The notes: generated from the sequence alone by a model not told the origin. A stretch of DNA of 64,000 nucleotides from Bradyrhizobium sp. Rc3b (GCF_900114915.1 NZ_FOUS01000023.1:62001-126000), one strand, 5' to 3'; shown: positions 18,670 to 31,025, numbered from the stretch's first letter. A program made the numbers and translations.

Positions 18670-18876
18670 ATGAATCCGAAAAGTAAACTCTACCAACCCG
18701 ACCACTGGCGAGGCCGTGCGGAAGCAACGCGGAAGAAAGCGGAAGCGCTCGCTGAGGGAACAGCCAAAGACAGGCTGCTTAAAATTGCCGTGGAATACGA
18801 CGAGCTGGCTCGGCGTGCCCAGGTGTGGCAGATGCATAGAAACGAGGACGATGCGTGGCCTGAGGAAGCGCTGTAA
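18670..18876 (+). CDS. Small conserved-type rhizobial protein
   Basis: A 68-aa acidic/basic helical protein (MNPKSKLYQPDHWRGRAEATRKKAEALAEG...AKDRLLKIAVEYDELARRAQ). The DHWRxRAEExRxxAexmxD...LxIAxxYexLAxRA pattern is frequent in small orphan proteins of Bradyrhizobium and relatives; the function is unknown. ATG 18670 is preferred over the TTG at 18643, which only extends the N terminus. No operon partner is visible. Confidence 0.6.
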   Translation: MNPKSKLYQPDHWRGRAEATRKKAEALAEGTAKDRLLKIAVEYDELARRAQVWQMHRNEDDAWPEEAL

Positions 18877-19090
18877 AGCGTCGCTGTGGATCAGCAAAAG
18901 GTCCCGGCGTGTTGATCGCTGCCCCACCCCCACCACGCAAATTCCGCTCAATCAAGCAAGTCAGTAGTGGAAGGGACGTTCAGGGCTCCGTAGGGAGGCA
19001 TCCTGACGGTCCTGTGCAGCGCTCCAGATTGCGACACGTACGTGAAGGCAGAGCAAGCCACCTGCCGAACGCTCCTTCAGGTCTCCTTGT
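18877..19090. other. No gene seen
   Basis: Short frames without recognisable content before the tts box. Confidence 0.4.
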
Positions 19091-19120
19091 TTGTCAGGTT
19101 CTCGAAAGCTAATTATCATA
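19091..19120 (+). promoter_or_regulatory. tts box (TtsI site)
   Basis: GTCAGGTTCTCGAAAGCT at 19093-19110 matches the rhizobial tts-box core at all fixed bases and is followed by AATTATC. No recognisable type III effector follows; frames to 19490 have no known motif. Confidence 0.75.
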
Positions 19121-19470
19121 TCACGGGAATGTGGAACCCTAGACCTCTATTTGCAGTCAATGCGTCGCGCTTAACCTGCAAGCCCGGATGCCATCCGTGT
19201 GCGGATGTGTTGAGCTGTTGCAGGTCGGTGTTTGGCACTTCGTCGCGGCTGCAATGGCAATCAGTTCGCCAATTCGAGGTATCTGCGTCAGGCCTCAATA
19301 TCTCCTCTGGGTGGGCGCGGTGTCGATTTCTAGGTGGTCGCGCGAAATGTGCACGCGAACCGAGCCCGTGAAAGAGCTCTCCACGTCCGATTCATTCTGC
19401 GCATACAATACGGCCGTTGCGTGCGAAAGGCGTCGGAAAGCCCCTCCAGGCTTCATCCGAACAGGTTATT

Positions 19471-19698
19471 TCAGAAGAACGCTGCGATGATCCAGTAGAT
19501 ACCCGCCCAAAGCAGCGCATTTATGAGGAGTGCGAGCAACGGCCAAAGATTCCACCTCCTTTGCGCCTGCCCGGAGCGACAATCGGCGCCGTAACGCTTG
19601 GTCGTCGGGTGCCTTGGTGTGCGCCAGTGCGTCATTTCATCAGACGTTGCGCTGATCCACGGAGAAATGCCGGGCTTTGCATGCCTCGTACCACTCAT
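19471..19698 (-). CDS. Possible small membrane protein
   Basis: A 75-aa frame from ATG 19698 with a single C-terminal hydrophobic helix (LWPLLALLINALLWAGIYWIIAAFF) after a basic region (RRWN), so a tail-anchored inner-membrane topology is plausible. AGAGGA lies about 11 bases ahead of the start, a little far. Similar short tail-anchored proteins occur in prophage and island DNA. Function unknown. Confidence 0.45.
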   Translation of the reverse strand: MSGTRHAKPGISPWISATSDEMTHWRTPRHPTTKRYGADCRSGQAQRRWNLWPLLALLINALLWAGIYWIIAAFF

Positions 19699-19699
19699 A

Positions 19700-20889
19700 A
19701 GTTCGCAGTCCTCTTTTATAGGAAGAGTATTAGAATCGTTGCCTGTTGCGCGGCGAGCATCCGGCGATGGAATGCTCGTGTATCGTCGGTACAGTTAAGG
19801 CCGCTTCCCGTCACCGCAGCAATCTACGTGCCACGACGGGGAAGTGTCGGGACCGCTTTGATGCAAGCAAAGGCGCCTCTCTCGGGCGTTGGCGACCCAG
19901 AGTCGCTGCCCGAGGTCGGATTCGCGACGTTCACGTCGGAAAGACAACACCCGCATTAGCAGCAAAGACGTGAGCGCGTTCGCGAGCACCATACCGTGAG
20001 CAATGAGTTGGGACTAGCATCGTAGTGAAGCAGGAAGATCGGCCAACGGTCGCACTCAATGAGATCGACTAATCATTGTTTCTGACCATTAGCTTACGAG
20101 GAGACATCGAGTAGGTAGGCAGTCCGCTGGATGTAATAACTCGAAGACAATTCATGCCAGGCGCCGGCGACTCTGGTGTAGGCCAGTTCGAGTTGACCCC
20201 GCACAATTCAATCGCATTCAAATAGTGAGCGCATTGGCAGTATCCGGGCTCGACCAGAAAGCCGCGAATGATCAAGTACTATGATCTCACCGAGCATTGA
20301 TATCGCCGCGAAGCACCAACTGCCACCAGCACTTTGCGAGGCATCATCAGATGTGGATGTCAAACGTCATAAAAGGGGCGTGCCATGATTACGACTAATT
20401 CATTGAAGAGTGGGTGGCTGCCAAGAGCCGCCAATTTCTTGTGCTCAGGCAGGTCGCCATCAAACATGAATGGGCGCTAACGCTTGCATGAAGTGCGAGA
20501 GAGTGATGGCGGACATTATTGTTGCTGATGGCGCTCTGTTCGGCGATGTGCGACCGATACTGGCTGGTCTCGATGCGTAAGATGCCTTCAGAGAGGCGCG
20601 ATGACAGAGCTGGATTGTGAGCGGAAAGGTGCAATTCGGCGGACTGAGTTGCATCGCGCGGATCGTGCTACCGGTCATAATCCGGCAATGAGTGGCCCCT
20701 GATAGCGTTCGCCGCCCGCAGTGTAAGTGAGAAGAGTATAATAGGAGAACGAGTGATGATGGACATCTGCGCCTTTCTCAGATGGTGCACTGAAGAGTGG
20801 TCTAGGAGCGCTGGGCCCAGGATCGAGCTGATCGACGAGTTTGCAGCCTGCGTCGAGCTGAAGGCCACCCGGGAGGCAAAGGAGCGGGC
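19700..20889. other. Gene-poor stretch
   Basis: Frames on both strands are short and overlapping, with no recognisable domain. Probably debris. Confidence 0.4.
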
Positions 20890-21309
20890 GTGCGCGCGCA
20901 GATGATAGAGAAGCTGGAGGCCGGCCGCGTGCAACACGGCCGGTTCGGTACCGCTCCGGGATCGGGACCTTGCGGCGTGTTCCTTGTGCAGGGGCCTTGC
21001 GGGTGTGGACTGAAGATAACTGGATTCGTCCGTCCCGGCTGGGAGCATGTTGCTGTCTCGACGCCGCGGCGCTGTCCGAACTGGGAGGAGATGTGCTTTG
21101 TCAAAGACCTGTTCTGGGATCAAGAGGAGTGTGTCATGCAACTGCATCCACCACATTCGCAGTACGTGAATAACAGCCGATATTGCCTTCATCTGTGGAG
21201 ACCAACTCATCGGGAGATCCCGACGCCGCCGCCAAGCTTTGTAGGCGTTGTTGGACTAGGGCCCTCAGACGCAGCAATGTTGTTCGCGCGGATGAGCGCG
21301 ACAGCATGA
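20890..21309 (+). CDS. Phage/plasmid-type small protein with a conserved WEEMCFVKDLFW core
   Basis: A 139-aa frame whose centre reads HVAVSTPRRCPNWEEMCFVKDLFWDQEECVMQLHPPHSQYVNN and CLHLWRP. I recognise this core from a domain of unknown function (probably DUF7694) in phage and mobile-element proteins. The N-terminal 45 residues are rich in Gly/Cys and look less conserved; the true start may be internal. GTG 20890 is the first start. It sits alone in debris, so it may be a leftover of an integrated element. Confidence 0.55.
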   Translation: MRAQMIEKLEAGRVQHGRFGTAPGSGPCGVFLVQGPCGCGLKITGFVRPGWEHVAVSTPRRCPNWEEMCFVKDLFWDQEECVMQLHPPHSQYVNNSRYCLHLWRPTHREIPTPPPSFVGVVGLGPSDAAMLFARMSATA

Positions 21310-22867
21310 GGAGATGAGTTTGGCAATATCCGAGTGGAAGGTGACGCCGAGCGGTTGCAGAAACACCGCTTCGGCCCCCCCCCCGAACTGAGGCGCCATA
21401 TATGGGTCTAGGTCTCGATCGATCGGCTGTCGCCGTGTGCGGGCGGGCTGAGCCTGAAATTGGCTGCTGTCAGGTAGGAGCCAACAGTGCACCGATCCAG
21501 TTTAAGATTACGGAATCGTGCTGAAGGTGGTTCGGCAGCAACAAGGCAGTTACTGGCCGATCCGACGACGCGAATTGCGCAATATTTGGCGCGAGAAGTG
21601 TGTACCGGTCGACAGCATAACGCGGTGAGGGTGAGATCAAGGCCAACGCGACGGTCGAAGTTAGTTTGACGAACGCGTTGTCCAGGGTCGCCATCATCCT
21701 GACTACATCCGGATTGACCTGCTGTCGCTGAGCGACAGTCATGAGCTCGTCGGCCACTACCCCGCACCCGAGCGGGGCATGTGCAGTGGCGGCGGCGACA
21801 CAGAGTACGCGCGGGCCAATAGCTTCGGCACTTATCTGGTTGAGAGAAGTTTTGTTCGGTCAGGTCAGATGCGTGAGTTGTTCGAAAGTCTCACTGACCG
21901 TTACAGGAACCTGAACAGACATGAAGTATCGACTGACGTCACACCAAGAATGACGTGAGTGTTTCGGAAGTTGCAACAGACCTTGCCGGGCCCCACGGAT
22001 CGGATTCGATAGATGCCGGAGAGTCGCATCGGGTCCGAAAGTGCAATCACGACAGTCAACATGGATTGTGGCGCCTGAACGTGCACCCGACGGGCGAGCG
22101 CAGCTCACCGCGGCCCACCGGTCGTTGGGGGATACGCTCGACGGTAGGTCGCTGGAAGTCGTGCAGGAGAGAAGAATGTTCAGAGAGACGCTTGCCTGTC
22201 ACTCAGGTTGATGAGCGCGTGACCTCCCGTGCCAGAGCCTGAATGGGCTGCGCTTGCACTCAAGCAGGTTCGTTGGCCGATTGGAGCTTGCCTGAAAGCT
22301 GGCCAAGCTCCTGGCGTGGGTTACGACCTTCGCACTTAAAGGCTAAGGGCGGGCATCACGCATCAAAAAGCCGGCAAAACGCCTTTTCGTCTACTTCGGA
22401 ATCGTTGTCGGCCACTTCCCTACTGAGCTCGCCAGCCAAAGCAGCTGCTGTCAACCACGATGCATATCGCCGCACCAGGGCACGACCGAGTCGACGCTCG
22501 CCACGAGCTCCGCAAAAGTCCGGCCGTCCTCGCCACTGCGCTTGCGCTGACGTTCGGCTCTGGTGACGTCGAAAACGGAACCGACGCAGGGATAACACTA
22601 TGCTGTTCGTTTCAGGCCTGACGGTCAAACCTTGCACCAAGCTGGACTGCAGGGTCAGCGGACAATTTAAATCCCGAGAAATGCGTGTGACACTCTGAAT
22701 TTACGGCCCGGTGTCCTCTCCGCGGAGTAGACAAGTTGGCTATTAGCTTGATGTGAAAGACGACGCTCGGTGGTTACATATGATCCCGGTCTCACATCGG
22801 AAGCAGCGCGGGCGCGGCGCTGGGCAGGTTGGACGGATCAGACGCTGTCCCTGCCACGCCCGCACTG
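21310..22867. other. Gene-poor stretch
   Basis: No credible gene. Several frames are open because of high GC, but none has a known motif. Confidence 0.4.
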
Positions 22868-22957
22868 GTTGAAGTTAGCAGAAACGTGACTCGGCGCCCA
22901 CGGCCCCACGCATACACGGGGCAAGCGCTGTCCCTGCCACGCGCCGCTAACTTCAAC
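22868..22957. repeat. Inverted-repeat element, copy 1
   Basis: GTTGAAGTTAGC (22868-22879) and its complement GCTAACTTCAAC (22946-22957) flank a 66-base centre. A 16-base direct repeat, GCTGTCCCTGCCACGC, occurs at 22844 and 22927. The arms share GAAGTTAGC(GGCG) with the element at 40013-40095. Confidence 0.7.
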
Positions 22958-22970
22958 ATCACTGTACACG

Positions 22971-22994
22971 GACTAGCTTTCCGAAAGCTGACGA
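22971..22994 (-). promoter_or_regulatory. tts box (TtsI site), minus strand
   Basis: Minus strand CGTCAGCTTTCGGAAAGCTA is a near match to the tts core. It points away from the NopD-like gene into the inverted-repeat element; only a 55-residue frame (22959-22792) follows, too close to be a normal effector start. Confidence 0.5.
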
Positions 22995-23323
22995 ACCCGA
23001 CGCGATTCAGAAAACGAGAGCGGTGTGAGCGGTTTGCGGTGGTTCGACGAAAGAACCTGTCAACATTAGATCCTAAGAACACGAACCTTGGACCGCTGGT
23101 TTGATCTCTGCGCTGCTGATGAGCTGTCGAGTCGCCTTGATCGCCAGTTTCTCGGCGATCGCTGTACCGTACGCCGCTCATGGCCGCTAAACCGACCGTG
23201 CGCATAAGCTTCCGGCTGGGGGAGAAGATCGACCGCGGACAAGTGCGGAGCGCGACAATTAACAGCAGCGGGACAGTTTCGTTTTGCAGATGTGGCAATG
23301 CATTGATTCACGACCGACTGCCT

Positions 23324-23353
23324 CGTCAGAGTCTGGAAAGCCTATTCATCATA
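23324..23353 (+). promoter_or_regulatory. tts box of the NopD-like effector gene
   Basis: CGTCAGAGTCTGGAAAGC matches the main bases of the tts box (GTCAG, T, T, GAAAGC) and ends about 40 bases before the GTG start of the effector. Confidence 0.7.
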
Positions 23354-23390
23354 GGGTCAGCTCAATTGATTTCTTGCACGTGAGGCTAGC

Positions 23391-26141
23391 GTGGACCCGT
23401 ACAATTTCGATTCGTCCAATGTAACAGCTTGGTCCCAGGTACAGCACGCCGTGTTGGAAGAGCACCAAGGGGGCGATGCCGGGCAACAGGGTTTTGAGCT
23501 GCACTTGGCCGAGGCGCGCCCAGCTGATCCGGGTCCTCTCTCTGTTGGCGGCCGAAACCACCATCCCCATCTCTCTGCAGAAGATCGGGAGATTATCGAT
23601 AAGGCGATTGCCCACTATGTGGCTCAGAAAAGCCCAAAACCGAACACGGTTAAGCGATATACTCAGCTGCTTCGCCGACTTGGAAATCATCTTGGCGCTC
23701 ACCGCCAAACGATTGATCTGGGGGACCACCAGTCGCTGGTCCGCTACGTCAAGACTTACTTCCCGAACAACGAAGACATGAAGAAGGGGCTGAGTGTCCT
23801 TCGTGCGTATCGTGATCCGAGCTATGTAGTTTCTGGCGGGCGGCCGCGCACGATCCCCTCAGCCGAAGACGCGCCCCTCTCAGAGCGACTCAATGCCAGT
23901 GGCATGACGTCGGGCAGCGCTGCTCGTCATGATCGTAGTCTTCGCAGATTTTCTAACGCTCTTAATGTTGAGGGCTACTCGATATCCGGGCTAGACCACG
24001 CCGCGCGCATCGAATTTGCTCAGAAGTTGTTCCCAAAGGACGAGCTGTTATTGTTCGCGTTAACCAAAATTCGCGATGCCGAGCACGTTTCCGGCGCGGC
24101 TGCCTCTCGGGAGCCCAGCGGCTATGCTGTCCCGTCGCCTACATTACATCTTTATCCCGATGACGCCCGCATCATTGATGGCCTGGAAAAGGCAGAGCTG
24201 AGCGTCCTCAAACCCGAGGAGACTAGCCAGCGAGAAGTTGTTCAAGGTCTGGCCCGCAACCAACGAAGATTTGGTGCTTGGCTCGAAAGGCAGGGGCGGG
24301 GGAGCATGGTGAGCCGACTCACCGGCACCAGTAAGCAGCAACAGTCGTTGAACGACGATTACATGGTCTTTAAGAAAGGCACTCGAACAGCGGACATGGG
24401 CTTCGATCGGCTTCGGAACTACCTATGGCTCGTCGAGGCGAACGCTGCGCTGGGCGTCTCCCCTGAGCAGGCGGGCGGGGAGCCGCGGCGTGGCGAGTCG
24501 AACTGGTCGCCGCACGTGCCGTACGATTTTGAGTCGCGGACGTCGGAAGCGGTGCCAGATGGGTCGTCGGCGGTCTACCGAGGTCTCGAGTCTTTCGTGG
24601 ATCTGCCGTACACGCCCCAGGAGGTGAGAGACGATGCTCGATCAGCGCCGGGGGGTAGGGCTGCCGCCAGAACGTCGCTCTTGACCATACCATCGGACGC
24701 GCCAGCTCAGTCGGCAGACACCTTCGGGGGTCTTCAGTCTTTCGTTGATCTGCCGTACACGACGCACCAATTGCGAGATGATGCGCAGTCAGCGCCGGTG
24801 GGTAGGGCTGCCGCCAGTCCGCCGCTCTTCACCGTCCCATTGGACGTGCCTGCTCAATCGGCAGACACCTTCGGGGGACTTCAATCTTTCGTTGATTTGC
24901 CGTACGCGCCGCAGCAGATGCGAGACGATGCTCAGTCAGCGGCGGTGGGTGTGACTGCCGCCAGACCGCCGGTCTTCACTGAAGCATCAGACGTGCCAGA
25001 TCAGTCGTCAGACATCTACCGCAGTCTCAACTCTTTCGTTGATCTGCCGCACACGCAGCAGCAGATGCGAGATGATGCTCAGTCAGCGCCGGTGGGTGGG
25101 GCTGCCGCTAGACCGCCGGTCTTCACTGAACCATCAGAGGTGCAGGCTCCGTCTTCAGACATCTACCGCGGTCTCAACTCTTTCGTTGATCTGCCGTACA
25201 CGCCGCAGCAGATGCATGACGATGCTCAGTCAGCGCCGGTGGTCAGCCTTGCCGGTAAACCCACATCCTCCGTCGGGCGGTCGGGCGTACTTCAGGAGCT
25301 TCAGAGCGCCGGATACCGAGTGGACGAGGATTGGCAGGATCGCTCCCAGCCGCTGCCTGATTTCTTGCTTGATGTCCTGGACGACATCGCGGTCCTGCCG
25401 ACCCAGTTCAGCGGCCCAACCCAGGTCTCCATCAACGGTGAGACCTGCCCGATCACACTGGGGCCGGGAGGAGGTGGCGGTGCGCAATTCATCCATCATC
25501 CTCGGCCGTCCGCTGGCCAGGGTACTCAGATCGGCCCCTCGGCTACCGTTGCCTCTTCCGGCGACGGCGGCGGACCCCTACTGGGCCCCATGCAGTGGCT
25601 GGGCGACGAGCATATCCAACGGGACTATGAGCTCCTGGCGCAGGAGTTGCAGCAGAACAATCCGGGTCTCGCCGCCCGGGCGCTGTTCGTGGATCCCCTG
25701 ATAGCCCAAATGTTGCGATCCCCCTCCAAGGAGGTCGCCGAACGAGCATTAGGGTGGGTTCGCGATAATACAGCCGACTTCCTGTTCCTGCCGGTAAGCG
25801 ATGCCAGCGACACGGATAGATATCGGCGCGGCAGTCACTGGTCGCTGCTGCTGGTTGATCGCCGCGATCGGAGCTGGCCGGTCGCCTATCACTATGACTC
25901 CATCCAGGGATATAATAATAGGCCCGCAGCGGAACTTGCAGGACGGCTCGACGCTCACCTGCAACAGGCCCCGATAAGACAGCAGCAGAACGGTTATGAC
26001 TGCGGCGTCTTTGTCGTGGACGGCACCCGGGAACTGGTTAGGCGATTGGCCGAAAGACGGCCGTACCTAAACCTCAACAATCTTGTAGTCAGTCGGCAAG
26101 CACTACGGGACCGACTAGGCGCCGGTGCCGGCTACAACTGA
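23391..26141 (+). CDS. nopD: NopD-like type III effector, Ulp1/C48 SUMO protease
   Basis: A 916-aa predicted secreted effector. GTG 23391 has GAGG 5 bases ahead and a tts box upstream. The N-terminal third has three loosely similar helical blocks of about 100 aa (near residues 65-150, 160-230, 265-350). Residues about 398-640 hold five 49-aa repeats, each beginning GLxSFVDLPYxPQQ. The C-terminal C48 peptidase has His816 (GSHWSLLLVD), Asp836 (YHYDSIQGYN), Gln near 865 and Cys871 (NGYDCGVFVVDGT), so the catalytic set is complete. NopD and Xanthomonas XopD cleave SUMO from host proteins in the plant nucleus. Whether the LxSFVDLP repeats act as EAR-like repressor motifs is inference. Confidence 0.85.
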   Translation: MDPYNFDSSNVTAWSQVQHAVLEEHQGGDAGQQGFELHLAEARPADPGPLSVGGRNHHPHLSAEDREIIDKAIAHYVAQKSPKPNTVKRYTQLLRRLGNHLGAHRQTIDLGDHQSLVRYVKTYFPNNEDMKKGLSVLRAYRDPSYVVSGGRPRTIPSAEDAPLSERLNASGMTSGSAARHDRSLRRFSNALNVEGYSISGLDHAARIEFAQKLFPKDELLLFALTKIRDAEHVSGAAASREPSGYAVPSPTLHLYPDDARIIDGLEKAELSVLKPEETSQREVVQGLARNQRRFGAWLERQGRGSMVSRLTGTSKQQQSLNDDYMVFKKGTRTADMGFDRLRNYLWLVEANAALGVSPEQAGGEPRRGESNWSPHVPYDFESRTSEAVPDGSSAVYRGLESFVDLPYTPQEVRDDARSAPGGRAAARTSLLTIPSDAPAQSADTFGGLQSFVDLPYTTHQLRDDAQSAPVGRAAASPPLFTVPLDVPAQSADTFGGLQSFVDLPYAPQQMRDDAQSAAVGVTAARPPVFTEASDVPDQSSDIYRSLNSFVDLPHTQQQMRDDAQSAPVGGAAARPPVFTEPSEVQAPSSDIYRGLNSFVDLPYTPQQMHDDAQSAPVVSLAGKPTSSVGRSGVLQELQSAGYRVDEDWQDRSQPLPDFLLDVLDDIAVLPTQFSGPTQVSINGETCPITLGPGGGGGAQFIHHPRPSAGQGTQIGPSATVASSGDGGGPLLGPMQWLGDEHIQRDYELLAQELQQNNPGLAARALFVDPLIAQMLRSPSKEVAERALGWVRDNTADFLFLPVSDASDTDRYRRGSHWSLLLVDRRDRSWPVAYHYDSIQGYNNRPAAELAGRLDAHLQQAPIRQQQNGYDCGVFVVDGTRELVRRLAERRPYLNLNNLVVSRQALRDRLGAGAGYN
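24582..25250 (+). repeat. Five in-frame 147-base repeats
   Basis: Repeats start at 24582, 24729, 24876, 25023 and 25170, each exactly 147 bases apart, coding 49 residues. The later units are more alike, as expected from recent duplication. Confidence 0.9.
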
Positions 26142-26367
26142 ACAGAGCGCGCAACGGAGTGAAATGCGCTCCTCGCCGATCGAAGATCCGCAATCGCTGG
26201 TTCGGAGAGCATCATAGTGCCTCGTGAGGAGCTGAGTAAGTTAGGCGCTCATAGCGAAGCCTGCCGGAATTTAGAGGTGACAGTGCTCAGAGATGGTTTC
26301 CTTTTCCGCAGTTCCATCGTCGCGCGCGGGACCACCAGGTGGAAAGACGTCCGCCTTCCGCCAGATG
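26142..26367. other. Spacer between convergent genes
   Basis: No gene or clear terminator hairpin seen. Confidence 0.4.
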
Positions 26368-27918
26368 TCAGACATACTGCACCAGCCTAAGGTAATCGTC
26401 TGTGAGGACAGGTGAGCGAATAGAACAAGCCGCGTCTTGAAGGAAGGTGGTCAGAGTCCGACTAGCCCGATTGCGGGCTTCGACAGATTGCCGTGCCGGC
26501 GCGCGATTACGGAGACTTGCTAGTTCGGAACTGACCAAGTCAGCAGCTGCTGCGGTGCAATCTGAGGCAGAGAAGCAACCCGCAGACATGACAGCCTTTG
26601 CCAATCCCAATGTGGTGAGCCAACCCGCATAGATCAGCACGGCACCGTCTGTCTCGTTGAGCCCAGAGAGCTCATCAATCGCAGCAGCATGGACTGACGC
26701 CGCTCCAACTGACCCAAAGAGATCGGCTATTTCGTCACGCGTGGCTTTAGAGAGGAGGCAGCGGCCGAGATGTGATAGGAGCGCCTCAGTCGGACCTTCG
26801 AAGATGCGAAGGATGCGAGCGTCTCGATAGATCTTGGCTAAAGGCGCTCCCTCATCGTAACCACGGCCACCTAACAGCTGGACGCATTGATCAGCGACAA
26901 GGCCGCACCATTCCGAGGACAGAACCTTCGTTGCCGACGCAAGGTGGACGTTTGGCGCGCCCTGCCCAGAAACAAGTCGGCAGGATGCGGCCAGCATCGT
27001 CTTCACAACCTCCCGCCGCAGCACCATCTGCCCAAATAACTGCTCGATGTAGCTGTTCTCGATCATACGCACTTTGCCGAGCCGACGATGGCTTGCATAA
27101 AAGGCTGCGACCTGGATAGCGCGCTCAAGGGCTCCAAGACCCATAGCAGCCACACCGACACGGCCGCGGTTCATACTAGATGCTGCCGCGCCCCAGCCGT
27201 CTTGATCGCAAGACAGCACGTAAGATCGCGGCACCTCGACATCCTGGAACTCCAGGGTATTCTGAATGATGCCCCGTAGACCGAGTGTGCGATGCTCGTG
27301 CGTGACCTTGAGGCCCGGAGCTTGCCTGTCAACGAGTACACCAACGAGCCGACCTTTCGCATCCGGTCCGGACGCGCGCGCAAAGCAAACGATCCAGCGA
27401 GCCCAGTCAGCGAGCCCGATCCAGATCTTGCGACCGGAGATACGAACTTTATCTTCGCGCAGGAGAGCCGAAGCCTCTATGTGCCTCGGGGCCGAGCCGG
27501 CTCCAGGCTCCGTCAAAGCGAAAGCGCAGAGATCGCCGCGTGTTGCACCCCGGATAATATCTGTTTGTTCGGGAATGTGCGGTGCCGCTTGGATGCAGGG
27601 CAAGGCGAGGAAGTTATGGATGACGAGGGTAGAGGCAGCGGAGACATCGAAGGATGCAGTGGCGGAGATGAGGTTGATGGCCTCCTGCAAGGGAAGAGCT
27701 AAGCCGCCGTGCTCTCCTGGTGTGGTGAGCCCGAACAGACCATGCCTGGCCAAAATGCTATGCAGTGTCGGAGGGAATGCTCGGCGGTCATCCGCGTCTG
27801 CGAAATTCAACTGACTGAGGTCAGCGATCAAACTGGAGTGTAGTGCAGCCGCACGGCCTTCGGCTGTGCGTTCCTGCGCCTCCGTGAATTTGGCGTAAAC
27901 CTGAGTATATATGGCCAT
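26368..27918 (-). CDS. Acyl-CoA dehydrogenase family protein with C-terminal extension
   Basis: A 516-aa FAD enzyme of the acyl-CoA dehydrogenase superfamily. Seen: LxxHGLFGLTTPGEHGGLAL, CAFALTEPGAGSAPRHIEASA (FAD/substrate loop), RISGRKIWIGLADWARW, LGLRGIIQNTLEFQDVEVP, QLLGGRGYDEGAPLAKIYRDARILRIFEGPTEALLSHLG, where Glu of EGPTE is at the usual catalytic-base position. Family members are about 380 aa; the extra 110 residues at the C terminus (NETDGAVLIYAGW...) are helical, as in the longer ACAD9/VLCAD-like forms. The gene is alone between the effector and a dead methyltransferase, so the substrate cannot be told. Confidence 0.85.
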   Translation of the reverse strand: MAIYTQVYAKFTEAQERTAEGRAAALHSSLIADLSQLNFADADDRRAFPPTLHSILARHGLFGLTTPGEHGGLALPLQEAINLISATASFDVSAASTLVIHNFLALPCIQAAPHIPEQTDIIRGATRGDLCAFALTEPGAGSAPRHIEASALLREDKVRISGRKIWIGLADWARWIVCFARASGPDAKGRLVGVLVDRQAPGLKVTHEHRTLGLRGIIQNTLEFQDVEVPRSYVLSCDQDGWGAAASSMNRGRVGVAAMGLGALERAIQVAAFYASHRRLGKVRMIENSYIEQLFGQMVLRREVVKTMLAASCRLVSGQGAPNVHLASATKVLSSEWCGLVADQCVQLLGGRGYDEGAPLAKIYRDARILRIFEGPTEALLSHLGRCLLSKATRDEIADLFGSVGAASVHAAAIDELSGLNETDGAVLIYAGWLTTLGLAKAVMSAGCFSASDCTAAAADLVSSELASLRNRAPARQSVEARNRASRTLTTFLQDAACSIRSPVLTDDYLRLVQYV

Positions 27919-28069
27919 AAGCCCACAATGAACCTGGTCCCGCTTCGTGCCAATTCATCCCCGTGGCTAGCTCAGTTACACATTGGTATAGTGTGGATGC
28001 AAGCTCAGTATAAGCACGTTCTCCGGGACTTAGATTTATTGCGGCCGCTGCGGGGCTCTCATCAAGATG

Positions 28070-28681
28070 CGCCTTTCGATATGAAACCCATGGGAGGCGC
28101 ACGCTCGCTTATCCGGCGCAACACCGATCCCCGAATAAGAATCCAGCAGGCCGATGCCTGCGCCTTGCCGCTCGAGGGCAATACGTTCGACGCGCCTTGG
28201 CGCTCCTGGTGCTCCACTTTGTTCCCGAAGCGGCCAAGTCAGTCGGCGAGATGAGTCGCGTTGTTCGGTCGGGTGGCGTTGTCGCGGCAACCGTGTGGGA
28301 CCATCTCGGCGGAATGCCCGCCATGCGCATGATGATCGACACGGTGGCGGCACTCAGCGAAGGCGGGCGCCAGCTGCGCAGTTCTATTGCTTCCAACCGA
28401 TGATGCAGCCGGGCGAAATGAAGCGGACCTTTTTCGATCAGGGTCTTGTGAACATTACGGAAACTCAGTTGATGATCCGCATGGACTACCAAAGCTTTGA
28501 GGACTATTGGGCGCCGATTGCTGCGGGCGAAGGGCCGCTAGGCAAGTATGTGGCGACCCTCGGTGCCGCTGAGCGAGCACGCACCGACGCAGCGGTGCGC
28601 GATGCCTACGAAGCCGGCCGGCCCGACGGCCCGAGGTCGTTTGCGAACGTCGCGTGGGCCTGCCGGGGCATTGTTCCCTGA
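28070..28681 (+). pseudogene. Frameshifted class I SAM-dependent methyltransferase
   Basis: Pieces in three frames rebuild a methyltransferase: IQQADACALPLEGNTFDA, then LLVLHFVPEAAKSVGEMSRVVRSGGVVAATVWDHLGGMPAMRM, then YCFQPMMQPGEMKRTFFDQGLVNITETQLMIRMDYQSFEDYWAP. The glycine-rich SAM loop at the N terminus is missing and at least two frameshifts are needed, so it is not functional. Confidence 0.7.
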
Positions 28682-29244
28682 AGCCGGCGGCCAGCGTGGC
28701 TTTCTTCGACTTCTCTCGGATCGTCCACGCTGTCGCAAATCATAGGAATGGTGATGCGGCGCCGGCTAATCCCCATTCAACGGCCCCCTTAAGGGAGCGT
28801 TTAATTTTGCTGTTCTTTGTCGAAACTTACAATTGAAAAGTCAGGACCGCCTTTTATCGGCGGGCTGCAGTACAAGGTCCGCAAGGGTGATGAAGGACGA
28901 CGTGAGCATAATAGGTCCGCTTTCGGGTTCATAGCGACCAGGTGAGCGTGTTGAGGCTGACAGCCGAACCATTAAGCAAGCAGGTCGAAACCGGGTAGGC
29001 GGCACTGGATATACCGCAGACGAAGCGTTCAAACACTCGGCAGGGGCAGCTTCGTGACACACAAATAAACAGGCCCAATTCCATCGTAGTGCTGGGACCG
29101 TTTAACCTTGGCCGGGGGGCGGTCGCCGCCGAAGAAGTCACCGGCAATTTAGGTCTGGGCCCTACCGCCGTTCATATGGATATGCCGAGGGGGTGGACCT
29201 CTGGCGCGGCTTGCAAGGGCTACGTTGCAAGCTCGCCCGAAACA
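28682..29244. other. Spacer downstream of groEL
   Basis: No gene seen. Confidence 0.4.
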
Positions 29245-29272
29245 AAAACCCTGGCATTCGTGCCAGGGTTTT
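29245..29272 (-). terminator. Rho-independent terminator of groESL
   Basis: A perfect 12-bp stem (AAAACCCTGGCA / TGCCAGGGTTTT) with a TTCG loop, followed on the minus strand by T residues, about 30 bases after the groEL stop. Confidence 0.85.
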
Positions 29273-29300
29273 GCATGTCATTGACCCATGACAGACTGGA

Positions 29301-30941
<1,641 letters not shown>

Positions 30942-31025
30942 AAAGAATTCCCTCAGTACTTATTCTCTCATCCTTCAGCGCGTCCAAGCGGGCGCTCGTC
31001 AGGGGCGAGCTGTGCGAGCGCCGGG

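Noticed and set aside
27955..28030. tRNA-like GTGGCTAGCTCAGTTA stretch
   Set aside because: Resembles a D-arm, but no acceptor stem, anticodon arm or T arm can be built around it.
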